From Callorhinus ursinus (Eukaryota > Chordata > Mammalia > Carnivora > Otariidae), in contig NW_020312817.1 in assembly GCF_003265705.1 (NCBI RefSeq), forward strand, positions 51,931,504-51,995,503: a DNA stretch of 64,000 bases, read 5' to 3'. Of this stretch, positions 39,771 through 51,630 are shown in pieces. Within the stretch, counting starts at the first letter, position 1, and every line of letters begins with the position of its first letter. Both the position numbers and the translations under genes were made by a program. A model generated the notes under the pieces. That model searched no databases. It had not been told where the DNA came from and was given only the letters and a program-made list of their open reading frames with translations.

Positions 39771-39976
39771 GGGGCACCTGGGTGGCTCAGGTGGTTATGC
39801 GTCTGACTCTTGGTTTTGGCTCAGGTCGTGATCTCAGGGTTTTGAGACCGAGCCCTGCATCAGGCTCCGTGCTCACGCCAAGTCTACTTCAGACTCTCTC
39901 TCCCTTCCCTCTGCCCCTCCCACTCGTGTGTCCTCTCTCTTTCACTCTAAAATAAATAAATATTTTTTTAAAAAAA
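39771..39976 (+). mobile_element. Carnivore SINE (Can-SINE)
   Basis: GGGGCACCTGGGTGGCTCAG, then TCTGACTCTTGGTTTTGGCT, a CT-rich middle and an AATAAATA tail. It landed directly after the A-rich end of the L1 fragment. Confidence 0.93.
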
Positions 39977-40142
39977 ATAGAAAAATGCACGTGTACATCC
40001 TTCTGGCAGGATATGCAACAAAATATGAATCACAGCTGTCTCTGAGTGGTAGAATTATGAGTGATTCACTTTTTATTGATACTTTTGCATGCGTTCTCCA
40101 TTTCTTAAACTTACCATGTATTTTTTAAAATCAGAAAAACTA

Positions 40143-40918
<776 letters not shown>

Positions 40919-40949
40919 GGGGCTCTCTGTAGATGGTACCCACATCCAT
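40919..40949 (-). CDS. DYSF: DYSF exon 10 (31-base microexon)
   Basis: This exon of only 31 bases encodes MDVGTIYREP plus the first base of an arginine codon, about human residues 303-313. It starts in phase 0 and ends in phase 1, so skipping would shift the frame. The acceptor is GTTTGATTTCAG with a good pyrimidine tract, and the donor is GTGAGT, a strong site that probably compensates for the very small exon. It closes the C2B domain. It is too short to appear as an open frame by itself and was found by matching the dysferlin sequence. Confidence 0.96.
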
Positions 40950-42741
40950 CTGAAATCAAACCAAGAAACACAAGTCAAACTCTTGCCCTTGGAGCATTAA
41001 ATGAAATATGGCACATTATGCCATCACACTAAAAATCATGCTTTGAAGATCATTTGGAGACATACGGAAATGTTCATCAGCTGACATTACATGGAAAAAA
41101 GAGCAGAATACATGTTGATCAAAGTTTGGTAAGGTTTATCTATGCACGGGAAAGAAAGCAAAAGAAACACAACAAAATGGTAACTGTGCTGTCTCTGGCT
41201 GGTAGATTTAGGTGGCAGATTTATTTTATTTTTTTATTTTTTCCTTTCCTATATTTTATAATTTTCTATAAAAATTCATAGATCAGTGGGACACTGATGG
41301 TCAGGCAGGTTGTGTATGGGGGCAGCCGGAGGGACATGAGAACTCTGTACTTTCCACTCTAGTTGGCTATGAACCTAAAACTGCTCTAAAAATTTTTTCT
41401 GATCATGGATTACTTTTATAATCAGAAAAAAAGAAAATACTTGTTTATCTTAAACTCTGGGTTCTCAGACCAAGAATATGCTTCAAAGATTAGAGACATA
41501 GACATAGAACCCCATTTATTACAGAATGACCCAGGTTCGATCCTGTTCTTTTTAAAACTGCCTTCTCCAGGAAAATTGGCTTCGTTTTCTATCTTGTGAC
41601 TACTTCCCAGAGAAGAGGCCATATTTTATTTGGATAGCAAGGAGAGGTTAAAAGAAGTCTGTATGCCTTCTTTCCATTTGATAAATGCCTGAAGATTCGA
41701 AAATGAGAAAATCAGTGAGAACTGCCTTAAGACACCATTCGTGAAGGTCTCCATTGCTAGTTGCCTTTGCTTTCTGAGACCTGTTGATGCCTCCCTGTGA
41801 GCTGAGTCCTAGTCAGTCCTTGGTTCTCCACAGTGTACTCCTCATTTCTGCACTGTCTGGGACAAATGGGGAGGGGGGCAGGCTCCCCCGTCGCTCCTGT
41901 GTCCCACCCTGTTCCCCCTGGACTCCACATCTGGACCCCACTCCTAAGCCAGAGCAAGGGTGCACGCAGGGCACAGAGCACCGGTGTCACACTGGCCCAA
42001 GTCAAAATTAGGAGGAGGGTCGTCTAACCACCAATTTCAAGCTGCCTTCCCAGATGTAAGGACAAATATGAATCAGAAGCAAGAAGCCAAATTCCCCCTG
42101 TTGGACATAAGGGAAGAGATTTCCCTCTCCGCCCTTTCTGTCAGATAATTTACCTTAGAAACCTTGTAAATGTAAGTATTTTCTCCGCTTTTTCTGTGGG
42201 AAGGGAGGGGCCTGCCTTCGACACAGGCCTGGGTGCAAGTTGTAAAACAACTCTCATCACAAAAATGCAAGTTTTTCTGTTTTTTTCCTCTGGAGAAAGT
42301 CAGTTAGCCAACACAGATGGTCAACCCAATTACCAGGCGGTGAGGATGAACTGCGTGTCGCCGAGGGCGCTGTCAGTCGTTTGCCTTGAGGACTAGTCAT
42401 GCTGAGAATAAGTACCGGATGGGCTGTATCTGCTCAGCGGTGTAAAGGATTTCTTGCTGCCTTTACCATCTCCTAGTGGATTGCCTGTCATGCGCATCAC
42501 CTTCTGGATTGATACTTTTTCAATAATAAAAGTCTATTCTTTCTCTACGACCTTTGTGGAGAGGATTTCTGAGTTTGGAGAAGATTTTGTTTTGTCTTTT
42601 TTTTTTTTTTAACTGTATTTCCCCAACACAGACTGAGGGGAACAGGACCCCCGAGGCACCAGCCTCTGCACATTATGTACAGAGCCTCCACTAATGTGAA
42701 CTAGTGACAACTAACTGCTTTCAAAGAAAATACATAATTAC
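40950..42741 (-). other. DYSF: DYSF intron 9
   Basis: This 1.8 kb intron has an L1-like AT-rich part near 40985-41280. A stretch at 42400-42600 with AATAATAAAAGTC and a following pyrimidine-rich end has a loose LTR-like look, but no terminal repeats could be defined. Confidence 0.75.
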
Positions 42742-42792
42742 CCGGAATTCCCCAATGAGAGCATCTGTCCGGAGAGAACGGGAATCTACCAC
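42742..42792 (-). CDS. DYSF: DYSF exon 9 (C2B)
   Basis: This 51-base exon is in phase 0 at both ends and encodes VVDSRSLRTDALIGEFR, about human residues 286-302, the strand-loop-strand part of C2B. Loop 3 has a single aspartate followed by SRS, so a full set of calcium ligands is not visible. The donor is GTAATT, weaker than consensus. The acceptor is preceded by a 14-base run of pure C followed by ACCAG, an unusual tract lacking T. Skipping would delete 17 residues without a frameshift. Confidence 0.95.
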
Positions 42793-43548
42793 CTGGTGGG
42801 GGGGGGGGGGGAGATAAATTAAAACTCTTATTTACAAGTAAAACGTTGGCTCAGACAGGACCCAACACAACAGCTCTTCCCTCCCAAACAGTAACAGCCA
42901 ATTAGGTAGAGCACTTGCTCTATTCCAGAGACTGTTCTGAGCAATGTTTAACACTCACGTGAACCCCCTGAGTAGGTACTATGCCCATTTTACAGATGAA
43001 GGAACAGAGGCACAGAGAGACTACAGGACTTGTAGAGCATCACACAACCCCTAAACGGCAGAGTCAGGACCAGAACCCAGACGGTGGCTCCAGAGCCCAC
43101 ACCTTCAACAACTAAACTACCCGGCCTTCAGAAGAAAACCCCCAAAAAAGGGAAAAAAAAAAAAAAGCCAAGACCCAAAGAAAGAAGATCCTGGCCAGAA
43201 ACAGGCACATGGGCAAACAAAATAAAATGAGAATCAGGGTCCACTGCGAGAATGATTTCAGAACCCTGACCTGCCACCCCTGTGGGGGTGCTGGGCAGTG
43301 GGGGTTCCCCACTCAGCTGCTGCCTCCATCTGAGCTGCCGAAGGCATTTCTGTGACCAGCAGAGCTTGGCAGTGAGTCGCTCCCCTCACCCGTGCCCTGG
43401 GCCACATGCTTCTTCCTCACATTAGCTCACACTCACACCAACAGGCACGCACACACATGCACGCTGATCCACACATACACACGTGCATGGCGGTGTGCCC
43501 GCGAGTGTACACGTAACCCACAGAGAAACACTGATTGCTGGGACGTAC
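42793..43548 (-). other. DYSF: DYSF intron 8
   Basis: This 756-base intron begins on the exon 9 side with a 14-base C tract in the gene sense, then a reverse MIR (42895-43125). A short CA-rich part lies near 43430-43490. Confidence 0.85.
42895..43125 (-). repeat. MIR SINE, reverse orientation
   Basis: AATTAGGTAGAGCACTTGCT, GCCCATTTTACAGATGAAGG, AACAGAGGCACAGAGAGACT and CAGAACCCAGACGGTGGCTC occur in reverse MIR order. Confidence 0.85.
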
Positions 43549-43611
43549 CGTGATAAAGATGGGCTCATCAAACAGCTCCGAGGGAGAGTCAAACACATTG
43601 AAGAAGAGAGT
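43549..43611 (-). CDS. DYSF: DYSF exon 8 (C2B)
   Basis: This 63-base exon is in phase 0 at both ends and encodes [20 protein letters not shown] plus T, about human residues 265-285. The [16 protein letters not shown] motif is a hallmark of the second ferlin C2 domain. The acceptor is GGAACCTCAG and the donor is GTACGT. Human has NLFDSPGEL as recalled, against NVFDSPSEL here. Confidence 0.97.
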
Positions 43612-44241
<630 letters not shown>

Positions 44242-45256
44242 TCACTGCTGGCTTCTCGGGAAGGGTATTAAAAGGTATCAGGAAGAGCATTATAAGAACA
44301 GTCGTATTTTCCTACCAAGGTCCCTTGCATCTATAAAATCCCATAGTTCTGCACAAGAGCTGCCAAGCTGCCCCCAAGAAAGCTCCCAGCACTAAATTCC
44401 AGGGCCGGGCCAAGGACCCAGACCCCAGCTCATTTCACACCAGCCGTCGGCACAGCCCTTCCTCAGACCCCTTGACGCCGGCGCATCTAAGTGGCCTGAA
44501 CATTCTTCACTAACAGCTCCCTCGGGAGGCTGAGCTGACACAGTGAAGTGACCCCACTTTATTCTTTATAAGATACAACATTTTCTCATGTTCTGAGAAA
44601 TTATTTAAGAGTTTTCGCCATTGAATTTTAAGTAAAGAAAGGTTTCAGGAATATCTGTGCTTCCAAATTTAGGCAAAATATTTGAAAAGATGAACTTTTA
44701 AAATACTAGAACAAATTTTCATGGAAGAACAAGATGTTTACTGGTTTTAAGTTTTATTCAGCAGTTATTTATCGATGGATTGACCAACGCTTTTGGATTT
44801 TAAGCCGTACTATAGAAGAATATATTATTAATAACAATGGGAAGGTAGATCCATGATTTTTATTCTCTTCATTTTCCTGTATCTTCTAAATTTTCTACAA
44901 TAAACATACATTAATTTTCGAAGGAGAAAAAGGCAATAAGTACATGACTTGGGAATAAAAATAATAATAATGTCAGGATTTTGTCTCTCAGGCAAATACA
45001 CAGAGGTTACAGCTAGTACTTTCGCTTAAATTACCACGATTTAGAAGTAAAATGTATTTTTACAATTTGTTGCACTTAGCAAAGAGCTAAGTTTCCTGTT
45101 TTTCACTTTAAAAGTAGTTCTGAAGAGCTCAGTATCACTAAATGCAACTATATCAATATGGGAAATTTTGTACAAAAGAAAAAGAATAAGCAAGGGACCA
45201 AAATTAAGATGCAAATAAGATGGGGTGGATTTTTGGATTAAAATATGCCAAAGGGT

Positions 45257-45505
45257 TGGGGCACCTGGGTGGGCTAAGCATCTGACTATCGGTTTTGGCT
45301 CAGGTCATGATCTCGGGGTCATGCAATCGAGCCCCGAGTCGAGCTCCACGCTCAGCGTGGCATCTGCTTGAGATTCTGTCTCTCCTCTCCCTCTGTCCCT
45401 CCCCCTGCTTCACGTGCTTGTGTGTGTGCGTGTGTGTGTGTGTGTGTTTGTGTGCAGGCACTCTCTCTCTCTCTAATAAACAAATAAATGTTTTAAAAAA
45501 AATAA
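45257..45505 (+). mobile_element. Carnivore SINE with GT expansion
   Basis: The head TGGGGCACCTGGGTGGGCTA is shortened in its A-box area. GGTCATGATCTCGGGGTCAT follows, and the CT-rich middle has grown a (GT)n tract at 45417-45453. Confidence 0.9.
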
Positions 45506-45639
45506 AATTAAATATGCCCGAGTTAATATTAATAGTTTTATTCTGTGAAGAGCTTGAACAAGCTCAAATTCTGCATGGCCTTCCGAAGAATCCATGGCTA
45601 TAAGGAAGGGCATGGATCAAGAGAGAAAACAGAGCACTA

Positions 45640-45765
45640 GACAGAGCTTCTTAGTTGGGGAATCTTGTTAAAATGCAGATTCTGATTCAGCAGGGCTGGC
45701 GGTCTGCATTTCCAGCCAGCTTCCACCTGCTGCCCCTGCTGCAGCCCAAGGACCACACTATAAGG
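45640..45765 (+). mobile_element. hAT-type DNA transposon relic
   Basis: CTTGTTAAAATGCAGATTCT, GATTCAGCAGGGCTGGCGGT and AAGGACCACAC are in the order of small mammalian hAT elements. The exact family is uncertain. Confidence 0.6.
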
Positions 45766-46041
45766 AGCCAAAAGCTAGCTAGCCAGATGAACCCTGGTTG
45801 GAAAACACATAAAAATGTAAAGATAGGCTGAATCTCTGCCGTGCTCCCCACCCTCTTTTTCAAAGAACAAAACCAGAGGCTGTGTTCTGAGGCCACAATA
45901 ACACATGAACTGTTCATTCCGCACCTGCCAGGGACCCAGGGAAACCACAGACTCCTGCCTAGGAGAGCCCTTAGGACCTGCCCCAGGCTGGACAGACATT
46001 AGCGAGAAAAGGAGACTGTGGTCAGAGAGTCAGCCCATTAC

Positions 46042-46253
46042 CTGGAAGTCCTGCGGTTTGTCCGACAGCAGCTTTCTGGCCGTGGGAGCACTTCTTTTCC
46101 TCTTGCTCCCAAGGTGGTAGGTGGGTGGATGGGGGGGTGGCTTCCTCGGGGTGGTGGGGGCCCCGGGGCCTGGGGCGCTGCTCTGATCCAGTAAAGGCTC
46201 TGCCTCATCTCCCGTGAGCCCCTGGTCCTCGGTGTCCTCCTCTCCTCCTGTGT
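46042..46253 (-). CDS. DYSF: DYSF exon 6 (proline-rich, basic linker)
   Basis: This 212-base exon encodes the linker between C2A and C2B, about human residues 153-221, plus two extra codons relative to the human exon I recall (206 bases). It starts with an acidic part ([19 protein letters not shown]), continues through a proline-rich part ([12 protein letters not shown]) and ends with a basic KRKR cluster before [10 protein letters not shown]. The acidic start and the KRKR end are conserved with human; the proline-rich centre has diverged. The acceptor is CGCCCAG and the donor is GTAATG. The first codon is completed by the G that ends either exon 5 or exon 5a. Confidence 0.95.
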
Positions 46254-47941
46254 CTGGGCGGAGAGGGTGCTAATAAGGGCTGGTCCCCTCTGACCCCGTC
46301 CAGCCAATGGAGGAGCCAAAGGGCTTGGGCGCGAAGACCCACCAACCACCTCCCCTCCTGTCAGTGAGCCAGGATGGATGAGGGAGACAGAAGAAGAGCT
46401 TCCAACAGCTGAGACGTGAGGGCAGTCAGTCCAGTTAGTCAACAGGAAGGAAACAGAATGGCCCTAGCCCTCCCCACCATGTCCTGCAGGATCAGCCCCT
46501 CTGACCACCTCGTCCCACGTCCCACTCTGGTGAGCTGACAGGTGGCAGCAAAGAGCTGGTTACGGGTGGTAGGATCAGGATCGGGATAGCCTGACCCGTG
46601 TCTCACCCGTGGGGGCCAGCCACTTCTTTCCAGAGTATCTCGTGTCCACGGTGCTGTCACTGAGCAGGGACCAAGTCTCAGCCCGGCTCTGTCCCCCACC
46701 TGGCATAGGGGCAAGGCACAGCCCCAGGAGGTGAGGAGGGAGCTGGGTGAGGGGAGCCAACCTAGGGCACCCCCACCCCAAGCCCAATCTCCCTGGCTGC
46801 CCCAGCCTGGCACAAAGCTCAGAAACAGTTCCCATGTCTTCTGGACACTGTCCCTTCTCACCACCTTCCAGGCAGGACTGGGAATTTGTCACCTTTGGGA
46901 ACTTTCCCTAAGTGGCCCGAACCCTAACTCTGTCAGACCCACCTTCAAGGTGGTCCCAGAACACTCGAGCCCTTCACCCTCCCCACTATGTCACCAGGAG
47001 CACCCCTTCTTCCTGCCCACCGCCCACCCTCCCCAGCAACCTATGCCCCAGTCCAGATTGATGTCCCTATCTCCAAGCTCAGATGGTGTGGAGCTCCAAC
47101 AACGTGGCTGGGCAGGACAGGCTTAGGGCACACCCCCACCAGAGGCTGCTCGGGTTTTAATGCCATGTGTGCCTCGAGCCCCCTTCACCAGGAGAGAAAC
47201 TGCAGGCTCTTTCCCATGGCCAAGTCCCCACCTGGCCCATCGGTGTAGCTTCCTGCACATTCCAGCAGGGTAGGCCACATGGAGGCCTCACCAGCCCCGC
47301 GCAGGCAAGCCAAGCACCCTGGGCTGGATCCTCCTGTGACAAGGCTCACAGAGGCAAGTGAAGAGACCTGAGGCAACCTCAGAACTTGCCAACTCAGTCT
47401 GCTCGTTTCACAAATGATAAACCATAGGCCCAGAGAGGGAGAGTGGCCAGCCCAAAGTCACACAGCTACTTGGTGCCAAAGTCAAGAAAGGAACTCATGT
47501 CCCCTGACATCGGCCCAGGGCTCTTTCAAGGAAACCCCAGCTCTGTCATTACGACGCCATTGCCAAAGGCCTATGAAGTGCCAGAGCAGGGAAGCATTCC
47601 CCTCTGGGGAGCGGGTGTGGCCCCGGGTACCATCTGGGGCAGACCCCATCCTAGCACAGGCATGCCCTCCCATGCTCCCACCCAGCTGAGAGCTGCCCAG
47701 GCACAGCCCCTCCCCAAGAGGGCTTCCTCACACTAATCCTAGTGGCACTTTCTCTGCGTGGCAGAAGGCAGCTCTCAGGACTCCCCACCTGCTGGTGTCC
47801 TCTCTTCTCTGGACCTGGGCTGCCCCCAACTTGGGGAAGGCCGCAGAGGCTGGCTGAAGCCTCACTCTGGCCTCCCACCCCCAGGCTCCAGCACTGCTGC
47901 GAGGCTTCTTCCCAGGGGCCCTGCCAGGGTGGGATCCTCAC
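46254..47941 (-). other. DYSF: DYSF intron 5, with optional exon 5a inside
   Basis: This 1.7 kb interval is spliced either as one intron or as two around exon 5a (46607-46699). A reverse MIR lies near 47380-47500. The remainder is unique, GC-rich sequence. Confidence 0.88.
46607..46699 (-). CDS. DYSF: DYSF alternative exon 5a
   Basis: This 93-base exon lies in the intron between exons 5 and 6 and encodes 31 residues in frame, beginning GGGQSRAETWSLLSDSTVDT and ending RYSGKKWLAPT. The human optional exon 5a has the same length and nearly the same sequence as I recall it. It starts after one base of a glycine codon and ends with one base of the next codon, so inclusion or skipping keeps frame. 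The acceptor is CCCCTATGCCAG and the donor is GTGAGA. It adds a serine/threonine-rich, partly basic insert after C2A. Use in this species is inferred from conservation. Confidence 0.88.
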
Positions 47942-48056
47942 CAGCTACCATATCCACGTCAGGCAGAGTCGGGGAGGGTTCCAGAGACGCAGAGGGTGGG
48001 AACAGGGGTGCGGCTCCAGGGAGTGGCGTGTAGGACACCTGCAGGACCAGTGAGGC
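47942..48056 (-). CDS. DYSF: DYSF exon 5 (C2A end)
   Basis: This 115-base exon starts in phase 0 and ends with the first base of the next codon, about human residues 115-153. [14 protein letters not shown] forms the last strand of C2A, and the rest ([20 protein letters not shown] then DMVA) is a proline- and serine-rich tail leading to the linker. The acceptor is CATCTCTTCCAG and the donor is GTGAGG. It may join exon 5a or exon 6 in the same frame. Confidence 0.97.
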
Positions 48057-48965
48057 CTGGAAGAGATGGGGGTAGGAGAGCAGCAGGTTAGTGCATTGGC
48101 CTCGGACCACCACCAGCCAGCATCCTTCCTGTTCCTTTTACCCCTTCGCCAAGGATAATGGCTCTGATGGGGGTCAGGTTTGCAGGAGGCTGGGGCAAAG
48201 CCACCTCAGGGGCCCATTGGCATGGTCAAGTGGTCCCAAGCAGAGAATCCAGAGTCAGCTTCTACCACTCAGAAGCTGTGCGGTCTTGGTCAAGATCTAG
48301 AACCTCACTTCCCTCCTCTGTAAAATGAGGGTACTACCAACAATCATACCTTCCTCGTAGGGTCAAATGGGGATGAAATGAGCTGACAGAGCACGTCATA
48401 AGCTTCTATAAATGAATCAGCAATTCAACCTCTCCTGCAGGATTTTTCAATTCTCAGCCTAGGCCCATCTTCAGGAAAAAGCCCCCTTGGCCACTCTGCT
48501 TAACTGAGGGCCCTCCCCTGTTTCTCCACAGGTGGCTCAGCCTCGCTCTGCTCAGGCCCCAGCTGGATCTGAGAGTCTCAGGGTGCTGCTCACCTTTCTG
48601 AGCCCTCTTCCCTCCAAGAAGCACCCCTGTCCTCCAACTCGACCTTAGCTATTCCAGCTTTGACCAGCTGAGGGGAGAGGGACTAGTCACCCCATTCTCA
48701 TGGGCCAGGAAAGCCTGCCCTGTGTTTTCACCCCACGGACACACTGTGTCTCCCCTGCAACAAGACCTGCACTGTTCAAAGAAACAGCCTCAGCAGGCTC
48801 TCCAGCCTTACAGCTCCCTAGGCCAGTGGGGGCCTGGCCCAGCCTTCCCTGGTACCATAGGTCCAGCAGGCCTCCTGGGGCAGCCTTTTTGTGGATCAAA
48901 ATAATAAATGCTCTATGGAAGAAAGTTTAGAGAGTACAGAAACCTTAAAGAAAAAAAAAATAATG

Positions 48966-49190
48966 TGGGGCACCTGGGTGGCACAGTTGGTTAGTCAAGC
49001 ATCCAACTCCTGGTTTCAGCTCAGGTCATGATCTCATGGGTCTTGAGATCAAGTCCCGCACTGGGGGGCAAGGCGGGGGGGTCAACACTCAGCGGGGAGT
49101 CTGCTTGAGATTCTCTCCCTCTTCCCTCCTCCCATTCACGCTCCCACTCTCCCTCTCTCTCTCAAATAAATAAATAAATCTTAAAAAAGA
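48966..49190 (+). mobile_element. Carnivore SINE (Can-SINE)
   Basis: GGGGCACCTGGGTGGCACAG, TCAGGTCATGATCTCATGGG, a CT-rich middle and an AATAAATAAATAAATC tail. An inserted G-rich stretch near 49062-49080 disturbs the middle. Confidence 0.92.
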
Positions 49191-50299
49191 AAGAGAAAAA
49201 AGAAAAGAAAATGCAAGAGAAAACAAACTGCCTTAAGTCCACCTTTATTCACATTTTGATCTAATTCTCTCCAATCTTTTTAAACAAATACTGAACAGCC
49301 CTATTGTATATAAAATGCTTTTCTATTTTCCTTATGTTAGACAGTAAGCATTTCCCAGGCTTTGACAAATCCTGTATAAACATAATTGTTAAGAATGCAA
49401 AATATCCCCTGAGCAGCTCAGCATAATTCACTAGACACCTCTACTGAGTAATATTAAGGATTCCAGAAACTCCTGGGGCGAATCCTGGTCCTGAGACAGA
49501 AAGGGCCATAGGTACTGGATGGCTCCAGGTCTGGGGCTTGAACCCCCAGACTGGGGCCTGGGCAAGGGCAGCCAGGCTAAGGGAGGGCAGGACCCGTGGA
49601 AGGGTGGGGCTCAGAGCGCCAAGGAAGGAAGCCAGCGCCAGCTCAGCGTCCCAAGAGACCCAGGGAGAGGCCAGGTAGGCAATGAGACCCTTTCTGTCCT
49701 GGAACCAAGGCTCTGCCCTCGCTGCCTGCGGTGCAGGTTTGAGAATCACCAGCAGGTGTCGCCACTTGAGCAGGCCGCGAGCCCTGCACCCTAAGCTCCT
49801 GCAGCCCAAAGGGGAAAGAACAGCTTCTGGGGCCCCACCGCGATGCCCAGACACGCTCATCACCACCCCTGAACTCCTGGAGATTCCAGGCAGCAGGTCT
49901 GGGGTGGACCTGGGCATCTGTACTTTTAACAACCGTCCTGGGGCTTTCCCCCACTTCATCAAAAGGCAAGTTGGGCTCTTCGGAAAAATAACTAATTCTA
50001 GGGCTAGTCCAGCGAAAGTAGATGACCCTGGACCCTTTTGTGCCAGAAAGCAAGGCAATACCCAAAGAATGATAGAAACATGTCCAAAGGACACAGAAAC
50101 CTATTTTCACGGACTCCCATTGGCCAAATCTGGGACAATTTAAATATGAAAATAAATATAGTAGCAGATTAAACCACTGAATAAAATAGGAATACATTAA
50201 TCTACACATAAATAAATAGAACAGAAGAAAGCTTCTCCTTACAGTGAAATACCAACTGATGAAGGCAGAAAAAAATAATTGGCTTAGGACATCACCACT

Positions 50300-51060
50300 T
50301 GACAACCATCAAAACAAGAATTAATCCAACCAAGGAAACAACAGTGGATGTGAAAACTGCCGGGTAAAAGTTGGATGAGGAACAGAGTATTTAGAGTCAC
50401 AAGGTACCTCCCCCCACAGTTCCTACCTATTAGAAAAGGGGATGGATTGGTGATCCGTGGAGAAAGCCAGCAAAGGCGACATTCATCAAATGCTCAAGGT
50501 TAAGAATGCAGTCATCCGGATACAATGACAGCAGCACATGTTCACTGTGCCCTCTTCCTGCCAAAGATGCTCGGCCTAAATCTAAGCGCAAGGAAGCCTC
50601 AGACTGACCCAAACTGGGAGACATTCTACGGGAGAACTGGCCTGCATTCCCCAAAGCGTCAAGGTCCCAAGGTTGTAAAAGTCAAAGAAAGACTGAGGAA
50701 TTCTCCCAGACAGAAGGAGACTGAAGACAAACAACTAACACAACATATAATCCTGAATTGGATCTTTTTGCTACAAAGGACACTGCTGAAAAAACTGATG
50801 AACTCGAATGGGGGGTCTGTGGTCTGGATGGTAGCACTGTATCAACACTCATTCCCTCAGTTTCTGAAGGTTGTAGGCTCCATAGGAAAAGGTCCTTAAT
50901 CGGAGAAAACACACACTAAATTCAGGGTGATGGGCCAGGAGTTTGGTGACTTAGTCTCAAAATACAAAGTATTTTGTTCTAAACAGTACTTTGTACTATT
51001 CTTGCAATTTCTCTCTAAAACTTTATTATTTTAAAATAAGAGGTTAAACATCTGAGAAAA
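50300..51060 (+). mobile_element. L1 LINE 3' UTR fragments
   Basis: The stretch has GTGGATGTGAAAACTGCCGG, TGATGAACTCGAATGGGGGG and CTTTGTACTATTCTTGCAAT, text typical of old L1 3' UTRs. Borders are approximate and the copy is inactive. Confidence 0.55.
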
Positions 51061-51567
51061 CTGCTTCTGCTATAATCATAGCAATCTCACTCAGAGAGAC
51101 AAATAAAGCCCCCGCCCCATTCATGCTGATTCCCACTCTCCAGAAGTAGCGTGAGGCCAAGGGCAAAATGAAAATATGGTCCCTTGTTAAAAATGTATGG
51201 CATTTTAAAAAGATGGCAACAGCAGAGAATTAAACCAAGTGCAGGGCCTAGCTGCCCATAAGGCCAGCCCTCTGTGGGCTGATTGCTTGGCTCAGCCTGA
51301 GCTGGGCAGGCATCTGAAAAGTCGGACAGCGCCCCACCTGACATATCTGGCCGGACCCATTCACTCATTAGTTTGCTTATTCATTCCCTGTACAAATATA
51401 TATGGAGCACCTGCCAAGGGCCAAGCACTTCAAGATCGTGGGATACTTCCATGAACAAAGTGAAACCTCCCGTCCCCATGGAGCTGACATCCTGGCAGAG
51501 GGGACAGGCAATAAATAAAAAATGAAATAGATAACTTAACTTACTAAAGTACGTTACGTTAGAAAGA

Positions 51568-51630
51568 AAAGTCACTACATCAAAAACTAATGATGTAATG
51601 TATGGTGATTAACATAACAATAAAAAAATT
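51568..51630 (+). mobile_element. L1 LINE 3' terminus, carnivore type
   Basis: CATCAAAAACTAATGATGTA and ATGGTGATTAACATAACAAT followed by A-rich sequence is the common 3' end of carnivore L1. Confidence 0.65.
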
